NCBI GenBank assembly: GCA_902472795.1
Contig: CABROZ010000070.1
Location: 1 to 11,292 of the forward strand
Direction: 5' to 3'
DNA: 11,292 nucleotides
Source of the DNA: an uncultured Bacteroides sp.
Lineage (GTDB): Bacteria; Bacteroidota; Bacteroidia; Bacteroidales; Bacteroidaceae
Part shown: piece by piece, positions 5,663-11,292 of the stretch
Layout of the letters: every line of letters starts with the position of its first letter
Position numbering within the stretch: position 1 is the stretch's first letter
Made by a program: the position numbers and the translations under genes
Notes under the pieces: generated by a model
Databases searched by the model: none
The model's input: only the letters and a program-made list of their open reading frames with translations
Told to the model about the DNA's origin: nothing

Positions 5663-6349
5663 TTATTTAAGTTTGGCTATCACGGTTTGGTTACCGGTAG
5701 TCAGTTGTCCTAATTCAACGAGGATTTCGGTCCCCAGCGGAAGATATACGTCCACGCGCGAACCGAATTTGATGAAGCCCATGTGTTCGTCGATGTAGCA
5801 TTCTTCGCCCGGCTCGGCATAGGTCACAATGCGTCGGGCCATGGCACCGGCTATCTGGCGGGCCATTACTTCTACGCCCTCGGGGGTTTCAATCACTACC
5901 ATCGAACGTTCGTTGTCGGTGCTGGCTTTGGGCAGCCAGGCTTTCAGAAACTTTCCGTTCTGGTGGCCTACCTTTTTTATGGTACCGTCCACCGGATACC
6001 AGTTGGCATGTACATTGACGAGACTCATAAAGATGGAGACCATGATACGGCGGTCGTGGAAGTATTCCGTTTCTTCCACCTCTTCGACCACAACCACTTT
6101 GCCGTCGGCCGGGGCTACGACTACCTTTTCGGTGTCGCCGCCAAACAGGCGGATCGGGCAACGGAAGAAGTTCACCATAATACCATATACCACAAGGCTG
6201 ATAGTTGCAACGATGTAGAAGGGAATTTTGCATTCCAGTCCGAAATACAAGCCGGCATTGACTACAAGCAGCAACAGAAAACTGCCTGTCAATGTATGTG
6301 TTCCTTCACGGTGAATACGTATCTTTTTTAGTTTTCTTAGTCGGACCAT
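5663..6349 (-). CDS. psd: Phosphatidylserine decarboxylase proenzyme, short archaeal-type
   Basis: The 228-residue proenzyme decarboxylates phosphatidylserine to phosphatidylethanolamine. FGSR (residues 195-198) is the self-cleavage site: cut between Gly196 and Ser197, with Ser197 becoming the pyruvoyl cofactor of the small alpha chain (about 32 residues) and the rest the beta chain. The conserved ADGKV (Asp82) and NVHANWYPVDG (His114) motifs that assist cleavage and catalysis are present. Two hydrophobic segments at about 22-38 and 43-60 tether it to the inner membrane. The length fits the short PSD-A class found in Bacteroidetes. It is the first gene of the operon with pssA and DUF4834, and the ATG at 6349 follows a good promoter. 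Confidence 0.94.
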   Translation of the reverse strand: MVRLRKLKKIRIHREGTHTLTGSFLLLLVVNAGLYFGLECKIPFYIVATISLVVYGIMVNFFRCPIRLFGGDTEKVVVAPADGKVVVVEEVEETEYFHDRRIMVSIFMSLVNVHANWYPVDGTIKKVGHQNGKFLKAWLPKASTDNERSMVVIETPEGVEVMARQIAGAMARRIVTYAEPGEECYIDEHMGFIKFGSRVDVYLPLGTEILVELGQLTTGNQTVIAKLK

Positions 6350-6384
6350 TTACCTTCGTTTATATTTTCTACTAAAATTATCCG

Positions 6385-6416
6385 CAAAAATAGGCTTATT
6401 TTGAAAATCTAACAAG
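6385..6416 (-). promoter_or_regulatory. Promoter of the psd-pssA-DUF4834 operon
   Basis: On the minus strand CTTG (6413-6416), a 20-nt spacer and TATTTTTG (6385-6392) match the Bacteroidetes consensus apart from one base of the -33 box. The predicted start near 6379 gives a leader of about 30 nt before psd. It diverges from the dnaE promoter. Confidence 0.6.
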
Positions 6417-6463
6417 AAAATACTGGCAGAAATGCAAGTGTTGATAACTTTTAGGGGAATATT

Positions 6464-6494
6464 TTTGTTAGATGTTTCATTGGTTGTACTTTTA
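6464..6494 (+). promoter_or_regulatory. Promoter of dnaE
   Basis: TTTG (6464-6467), 19 nt, then TACTTTTA (6487-6494), one base off TAnnTTTG. The start of transcription would be near 6500, about 20 nt before the dnaE ATG. The leader is A/T-rich without a Shine-Dalgarno site, usual for this phylum. Confidence 0.5.
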
Positions 6495-6520
6495 TGCGTT
6501 CAATATAAAAGAATGTTTTT

Positions 6521-9500
6521 ATGCAGGATTTTGTTCATCTACACGTACATACCCAGTATTCGCTTCTTGACGGACAAGCCAGTGTCAGCCGTCTGGTGGA
6601 CAAGGCCATGAAGGATGGAATGAAGGGAATTGCCGTGACCGACCACGGAAACATGTTCGGTATCAAGGAGTTCACCAACTACGTCAACAAGAAGAACGGC
6701 GGCCCGAAAGGAGAAATCAAAGAGCTGAAGAAGAAAATGGCCGATATTGAGAGCGGCAAGGAGGAATGCGAGGATAAGGAAGCCGCGCTGGCCGACTGCC
6801 GTGCCAAGATAGCCGATGCCGAAAGCCGCATCTTCAAGCCCATCATCGGCTGCGAGATGTACGTGGCGCGACGTACCATGGACCTGAAGGAAGGCAAGCA
6901 GGACCAGAGCGGTTATCACCTGATTGTGCTGGCCAAGAACGAAAAGGGGTACCACAACCTGATCAAGCTGGTGTCGCGTGCCTGGACAAAGGGATACTAC
7001 ATGCGTCCGCGTACCGACCGCAGCGAACTGGAGAAGTATCATGAAGGACTGATTGTCTGTTCGGCCTGCCTGGGAGGCGAGGTTCCTAAGAAGATCACCA
7101 ACGACCGGCTGGAAGAGGCCGAAGAAGCCATCCGTTGGTATAAGAATCTGTTTGGCGACGATTACTACCTGGAACTTCAGCGGCACAAGGCGACGGTGCC
7201 CCGTGCCAATCACGAAGCCTACCCGCTGCAGCAGAAAGTGAATGCCAAACTGCTGGAATATGCCAAGAAGTACAACATCAAAGTGATCTGTACCAACGAT
7301 GTTCACTTTGTGGACGAAGAGAACGCCGAGGCGCACGACCGTCTGATCTGCCTCAGTACGGGCAAGGACCTGGACGACCCCACCCGTATGCTCTATACCA
7401 AACAGGAGTGGATGAAGACCAAGGCCGAAATGAACGCCCTGTTCGAGGACGTGCCCGAAGCCCTGTCCAATACGCTGGAGATTCTCGACAAAGTGGAATT
7501 CTACTCCATCGACCATGCCCCCATCATGCCGACCTTTGCCATCCCCGAGGACTTCGGCACAGAAGAAGAATATCGCAAGAAATATACCGAACAGGACCTG
7601 TTCAACGAGTTCACCCGCAACGAGAACGGTGAAGTGGTGCTCGACGAAGAAGCCGCCAATGCCAAGATCAAGCGTTTGGGCGGCTACGAGAAACTGTACC
7701 GTATCAAGCTGGAAGCCGACTATCTGGCCAAGCTGGCCTTCGACGGTGCCAAGCGCCTGTATGGCGACCCGCTGAGCGAGGAGGTGAGGGAACGGCTTGT
7801 ATTCGAGCTGTACATCATGAAGACGATGGGTTTCCCCGGCTACTTCCTCATCGTGCAGGACTTTATCAACGCTGCCCGTACCCAACTGGGCGTTTCCGTC
7901 GGTCCGGGACGTGGTTCGGCGGCCGGTTCGGCAGTGGCCTACTGTTTGGGTATCACGAAAATCGACCCTATCCAGTACGACCTGCTGTTCGAGCGTTTCC
8001 TCAATCCTGACCGTATTTCCCTGCCCGATATCGATGTGGACTTCGATGACGACGGACGCGGCGAAGTGTTGCGCTGGGTGACCGAGAAATATGGACAGGA
8101 AAAAGTGGCTCACATTATCACCTACGGTACGATGGCTACGAAGATGGCCATCAAGGATGTGGCGCGTGTGGAGAAGCTGCCGTTGTCCGAGTCGGACCGC
8201 CTGTGTAAGCTGGTGCCCGACAAGATTCCCGACAAGAAGCTGAACCTGCCCAATGCCATCGCTTACGTGCCCGAGTTGCAGGCGGCCGAGGCATCGCCCG
8301 ACCCGCTGGTGCGCGAAACCATCAAATTTGCCAAGATGCTCGAAGGCAATGTGCGCGGAACCGGTGTACACGCGTGCGGAACCATCATCTGCCGTGACGA
8401 CATCACCGACTGGGTGCCTGTCAGTACGGCCGACGACAAGGAGACGGGCGAGAAGATGCTTGTCACCCAGTACGAAGGCTCCGTCATCGAGGATACGGGA
8501 CTTATCAAGATGGACTTCCTCGGCCTGAAGACGCTGTCCATCATCAAAGAGGCGGTGGAGAACATCCGCCTGCATCGCGGACTGGAACTGGACATCGACA
8601 AGATTTCGATTACCGACCCTGCTACGTATAAGCTTTATTGCGACGGACGCACCATCGGAACCTTCCAGTTCGAGTCGGCCGGTATGCAGAAGTACCTGCG
8701 CGAGTTGCAACCCAGCACGTTCGAGGACCTCATCGCCATGAACGCCCTGTATCGTCCGGGACCTATGGACTACATTCCCGACTTCATCGACCGTAAGTGG
8801 GGTCGTAAGCCCATCGAATACGATATCCCCATCATGGAGAAGTATCTGAAGGACACGTACGGCATCACCGTCTATCAGGAGCAGGTGATGTTGCTGTCGC
8901 GTCTGCTGGCCGACTTCACCCGTGGCGAGTCCGATGCACTCCGTAAGGCAATGGGTAAGAAGCTGCGCGACAAGCTGGACCACATGAAGCCGAAGTTCAT
9001 CGCCGGCGGGCAGAAGAACGGGCACGACCCGAAAGTGCTCGAAAAGATATGGGCCGACTGGGAGAAGTTTGCTTCGTATGCGTTCAACAAGTCGCACGCC
9101 ACGTGCTACTCGTGGGTGGCTTACCAGACTGCCTACCTGAAGGCCAACTATCCTGCCGAATACATGGCGGCCGTGATGAGTCGAAGCCTGTCGGACATCA
9201 CCACCATCACCAAGCTGATGGACGAGTGCAAGGCAATGGGCATACAGGTGCTGGGGCCGGACGTAAACGAAAGTAACCTGAAGTTCACCGTCAACCCCGA
9301 AGGCAACATCCGCTTCGGACTGGGTGCCGTGAAGGGTGTGGGCGAAGGCGCCGTGCAGAGCATCATGGACGAACGTGCCAAGGATGGACCTTACAAAGGC
9401 ATCTTCGACTTCGTGCAGCGCGTCAACCTGAATGCCTGCAACAAGAAGAACATCGAATGTCTGGCACTGGCGGGCGGTTTCGACAACTTCCCCGAACTGA

Positions 9501-10318
9501 AGCGTGAACAATACTTCGCTGTCAACTCGAAGAACGAAGTCTTCATCGACACACTGGTGCGCTACGGCAACCGCTATCAGGCCGACAAGGCTGCAGCCGC
9601 CAATTCGCTGTTCGGCGGAGAGAATGTGGTGGAGATTGCCACTCCCGAGATTCTGCCGGCCGAACGGTGGAGCGACCTGGATCGCCTGAACCGCGAGCGC
9701 GAGTTAGTGGGCATCTATCTGTCGGCTCATCCGCTGGACGAATATGCAGTGGTGCTGGAGCACGTGTGCAACACGCACATGGCCGAACTGGATGACAAGG
9801 CTTCGCTCGTAGGGCGCGAAATCACCATGGGCGGCATCGTCACTTCCGTGCGCCGTGGCATCAGCAAGAACGGAAATCCCTACGGCATTGCCAAGATAGA
9901 AGACTATTCGGGTTCGGCCGAACTGCCTTTCTTCGGACAGGACTGGGTGACTTACCAGGGTTACCTGGGCGAGCGTACCTTCCTTTTCATCAGGGCGCGC
10001 TGTCAGCCCAAGCAGTGGAAGAAGGACGAACTGGAACTGAAAATCACTTCGATGGAACTGCTGCCCGACGTGAAGGAGAAACTGATCAACAAGATTACCA
10101 TCGTCATCCCGCTGGACGCCCTCAACACGGCCCTTGTCACCGAGCTGGCCGAGCTGACCAAAGGGCATCCGGGCAATACGGAACTGTACTTCAGGGTGCG
10201 CGACACGGATACGAAGCAGACGCTCGATCTTGTTTCGAGGCCTGTCAAACTGTCGGTGGGACGTGAATTAATTTCTTATTTAAAAGAACGTCCGGAGCTT
10301 GACTTCCGGATAAATTAA
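6521..10318 (+). CDS. dnaE: DNA polymerase III subunit alpha
   Basis: The 1265-residue product is the catalytic subunit of the chromosomal replicase. Domains in order: PHP (about 1-280) with HLHVH at 6-10, TDHG (Asp41-His42), GCE (Glu112), His133, SACLGGE (181-187) and NDVHF (259-263); the polymerase core with GPGRGSAAGS (461-470), PDIDVDF (catalytic Asp503/505/507), MDFLGLK (Asp665) and YAFNKSHA (853-860); helix-hairpin-helix region around 970-990; a candidate beta-clamp motif NSLFG (1028-1032); and an OB fold (about 1100-1165). It is roughly 100 residues longer than the E. coli protein. Part of the difference is a Lys/Glu-rich, coiled-coil-like insertion at about 64-105 inside the PHP domain. 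The PHP metal-binding residues look intact, unlike those of E. coli. The gene is transcribed alone from its own promoter; the trxA promoter overlaps its stop codon. Confidence 0.97.
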   Translation: MQDFVHLHVHTQYSLLDGQASVSRLVDKAMKDGMKGIAVTDHGNMFGIKEFTNYVNKKNGGPKGEIKELKKKMADIESGKEECEDKEAALADCRAKIADAESRIFKPIIGCEMYVARRTMDLKEGKQDQSGYHLIVLAKNEKGYHNLIKLVSRAWTKGYYMRPRTDRSELEKYHEGLIVCSACLGGEVPKKITNDRLEEAEEAIRWYKNLFGDDYYLELQRHKATVPRANHEAYPLQQKVNAKLLEYAKKYNIKVICTNDVHFVDEENAEAHDRLICLSTGKDLDDPTRMLYTKQEWMKTKAEMNALFEDVPEALSNTLEILDKVEFYSIDHAPIMPTFAIPEDFGTEEEYRKKYTEQDLFNEFTRNENGEVVLDEEAANAKIKRLGGYEKLYRIKLEADYLAKLAFDGAKRLYGDPLSEEVRERLVFELYIMKTMGFPGYFLIVQDFINAARTQLGVSVGPGRGSAAGSAVAYCLGITKIDPIQYDLLFERFLNPDRISLPDIDVDFDDDGRGEVLRWVTEKYGQEKVAHIITYGTMATKMAIKDVARVEKLPLSESDRLCKLVPDKIPDKKLNLPNAIAYVPELQAAEASPDPLVRETIKFAKMLEGNVRGTGVHACGTIICRDDITDWVPVSTADDKETGEKMLVTQYEGSVIEDTGLIKMDFLGLKTLSIIKEAVENIRLHRGLELDIDKISITDPATYKLYCDGRTIGTFQFESAGMQKYLRELQPSTFEDLIAMNALYRPGPMDYIPDFIDRKWGRKPIEYDIPIMEKYLKDTYGITVYQEQVMLLSRLLADFTRGESDALRKAMGKKLRDKLDHMKPKFIAGGQKNGHDPKVLEKIWADWEKFASYAFNKSHATCYSWVAYQTAYLKANYPAEYMAAVMSRSLSDITTITKLMDECKAMGIQVLGPDVNESNLKFTVNPEGNIRFGLGAVKGVGEGAVQSIMDERAKDGPYKGIFDFVQRVNLNACNKKNIECLALAGGFDNFPELKREQYFAVNSKNEVFIDTLVRYGNRYQADKAAAANSLFGGENVVEIATPEILPAERWSDLDRLNRERELVGIYLSAHPLDEYAVVLEHVCNTHMAELDDKASLVGREITMGGIVTSVRRGISKNGNPYGIAKIEDYSGSAELPFFGQDWVTYQGYLGERTFLFIRARCQPKQWKKDELELKITSMELLPDVKEKLINKITIVIPLDALNTALVTELAELTKGHPGNTELYFRVRDTDTKQTLDLVSRPVKLSVGRELISYLKERPELDFRIN

Positions 10319-10327
10319 TTATCTTTG
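10298..10327 (+). promoter_or_regulatory. Promoter of trxA, overlapping the dnaE stop
   Basis: CTTG (10298-10301), 18 nt, then a perfect TATCTTTG (10320-10327). The -33 box lies within the last dnaE codons and the -7 box begins 2 nt after the stop. The predicted start near 10333 leaves a leader of about 38 nt before trxA. Confidence 0.65.
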
Positions 10328-10370
10328 CCACCGCTGAAATCAATTTCATACATTTAAATTTTTTGAAACT

Positions 10371-10685
10371 ATGGCTTTAGAAATTACAGACAACAATTAC
10401 AAGGAACTGCTGGCCGGCGACAAACCGGTAGTGATAGACTTCTGGGCTCCGTGGTGTGGCCCTTGCAAGATGGTGGCTCCCATCATCGAGGAACTGGCTG
10501 CCGAATACGAAGGCAAAGTGATCATCGGCAAGTGCGACGTGGACGAGAACTCGGACATGCCTGCCGAATTTGGCATACGCAACATCCCCACGGTGCTCTT
10601 CTTCAAAGGCGGAAAGCTGATAGACAAGCAGGTGGGATCGGCTCCGAAACCGACTTACGTGTCGAAGATCGAAGCACTGCTGTAA
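10371..10685 (+). CDS. trxA: Thioredoxin
   Basis: The 104-residue protein is a typical cytoplasmic thioredoxin, reducing disulfides in target proteins and being recycled by thioredoxin reductase. The active site WCGPC places the redox cysteines at 29 and 32; the buried Asp23 (VIDFWAPW), the cis-proline Pro73 (NIPTVLFF) and the Gly-rich C-terminal strand (FFKGGK) are all present. No signal peptide is visible, so it is not one of the exported thioredoxin-like proteins common in this phylum. An additional Cys55 lies outside the active site. It has its own promoter and is followed after 45 nt by an acidic small gene that is probably on the same transcript. Confidence 0.96.
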   Translation: MALEITDNNYKELLAGDKPVVIDFWAPWCGPCKMVAPIIEELAAEYEGKVIIGKCDVDENSDMPAEFGIRNIPTVLFFKGGKLIDKQVGSAPKPTYVSKIEALL

Positions 10686-10730
10686 CATCCGCATCAGACA
10701 ACTGACGTTAAACCTCTAAATTCATACATT

Positions 10731-11066
10731 ATGGGACTGGAAGACGATTTCTTGAAACAGGATGCAGACGATGAGAAGACCATCGAATACATCAAAAACT
10801 ATTTGCCGCAAGAGCTGAAGGAGAAGTTCTCCGACGATGAGTTCTATTATTTCCTCGACCTGATTGACGAGTATTATTCGGAGAGCGGCATTCTGGACGC
10901 GACTCCCGACGATGACGGATACATCGACATCGACCTGGAGAAGGTGGTGGACTACATCGTCAAGGAGGCCCGTAAGGATGAAATGGGTGAATACGACCCC
11001 GAAGAGATTCTCTTCATCGTGCAGGGCGAGCTGGAATATACCGATTCGCTGGAAGATGAAGACTGA
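10731..11066 (+). CDS. Very acidic small protein downstream of trxA, function unknown
   Basis: The 111-residue product has 21 Asp and 18 Glu against about 9 Lys/Arg, a net charge near -30, with many Tyr and Phe. The pattern suggests alternating amphipathic helices (about 15-30, 33-50, 67-82, 90-103) with acidic termini (GLEDDF at the start, SLEDED at the end). There is no signal peptide, membrane segment, Cys or recognisable catalytic motif, so it is probably a soluble cytoplasmic protein. Codon use resembles that of trxA and dnaE, which argues for a real, resident gene. It lies 45 nt after trxA without an obvious promoter between, so co-transcription is likely. I do not recognise a named family with confidence. 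Confidence 0.8.
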   Translation: MGLEDDFLKQDADDEKTIEYIKNYLPQELKEKFSDDEFYYFLDLIDEYYSESGILDATPDDDGYIDIDLEKVVDYIVKEARKDEMGEYDPEEILFIVQGELEYTDSLEDED

Positions 11067-11068
11067 CC

Positions 11069-11091
11069 CCGCTTCCGCAGGCCGGAAACGG
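11069..11091 (+). terminator. Stable hairpin just after the acidic gene
   Basis: Bases 11069-11077 pair with 11083-11091 around a 5-nt loop, eight Watson-Crick pairs with one C-A mismatch. It begins 3 nt after the stop codon. No T-run follows, so it may be a processing or stability structure and not a classical intrinsic terminator. Confidence 0.4.
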
Positions 11092-11130
11092 CGGTGAGGA
11101 AATGCTGAGGGAGGGCGTACCGAAACTAAA

Positions 11131-11282
11131 CTATCTTAACCTCTCCTCCTTCGGGAAGGAGGAGTCCCCGATAGGGGGAGGTGGTAGGTGAAAACATAAA
11201 GTATGGATATACGATGTTTGGTGATAACCTACCACCCCGCCCGTTGGGCACCCCTCCTTCCCGAAGGAGGGGAGCCGGATAG
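11131..11282. repeat. Palindromic MITE/REP-like element of nested hairpins
   Basis: The two halves are imperfect inverted copies of each other. Left arm: hairpin 11143-11164 (10-bp stem), then a CCCC/GGGG hairpin (11166-11177), then GGTGGTAGGT (11180-11189). Right arm in mirror order: ACCTACCACC (11227-11236), a GCCC/GGGC hairpin (11239-11249), then hairpin 11251-11272 (10-bp stem). Outer pentamers CTATC (11131-11135) and GATAG (11278-11282) mark probable ends. The centre also folds: AAACAT (11192-11197) with ATGTTT (11214-11219), enclosing GTAT/ATAC (11201-11204 and 11209-11212). It encodes no protein, and no transposase is present. The form fits a dispersed non-autonomous or REP-type repeat; copy number cannot be known from one window. 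Confidence 0.75.
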
Positions 11283-11292
11283 CATCACTCCG

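Noticed and set aside
6439..6447. DnaA-box-like TTATCAACA on the minus strand upstream of dnaE
   Set aside because: It is a single site with one mismatch to TTATNCACA. There is no cluster, AT-rich unwinding element or dnaA/dnaN context, so it can easily be chance.
6539..9511. A 990-codon open frame antisense to dnaE
   Set aside because: It lies entirely within dnaE, which has all family motifs. Long antisense frames are common opposite GC-biased codon usage, and its protein shows no recognisable domain.

Overview
The window is a stretch of Bacteroidales chromosome, most likely Bacteroides or Phocaeicola. This rests on gene content (a GH2 enzyme with DUF4982-type and C5-type C-terminal domains, DUF4834, a small archaeal-type phosphatidylserine decarboxylase, a long DnaE with a PHP-domain insertion). 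It also rests on at least five matches to the Bacteroidetes promoter consensus (TTTG, about 19 nt, TAnnTTTG) and on the scarcity of strong Shine-Dalgarno sites. Most of the window is core housekeeping DNA. I see no phage, IS transposase, CRISPR array or defence operon.

Layout, left to right. 1-981: 3' end of a GH2 glycosidase, cut by the window edge. 982-1475: a gene-poor gap with eight tandem 22-23 bp CTGCA...TGCAG units, a strong promoter, and a decayed C-terminal piece of a HigA/XRE antitoxin whose stop codon abuts the next ATG. 1476-2372: an unrecognised lipoprotein with an Ig-like segment. 2414-3656 (minus): biotin-protein ligase and a YraN/UPF0102 protein. 3744-4464 (plus): a small ribbon-helix-helix-like protein and TadA. 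4577-6349 (minus): psd, pssA and a DUF4834 membrane protein, read in that order. 6521-10318 (plus): dnaE. 10371-11066 (plus): trxA and a very acidic small protein. 11131-11282: a palindromic, MITE/REP-like repeat made of nested hairpins.

Functional links. pssA and psd encode consecutive steps of phosphatidylethanolamine synthesis (CDP-diacylglycerol to phosphatidylserine to PE), lie 13 nt apart and share one promoter. That promoter is divergent from the dnaE promoter in a 171-nt gap. The yraN and RHH/tadA transcripts also diverge, from an AT-rich region with -7-like elements on both strands. trxA has its own promoter overlapping the dnaE stop and probably co-transcribes the acidic gene.

No complete new system is evident. 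The observations most worth a second look are the tandem CTGCA repeat with its exactly inverted last unit, the antitoxin remnant sitting between a good promoter and a lipoprotein gene, and the terminal palindromic element, whose two arms differ by base-pair-preserving substitutions.
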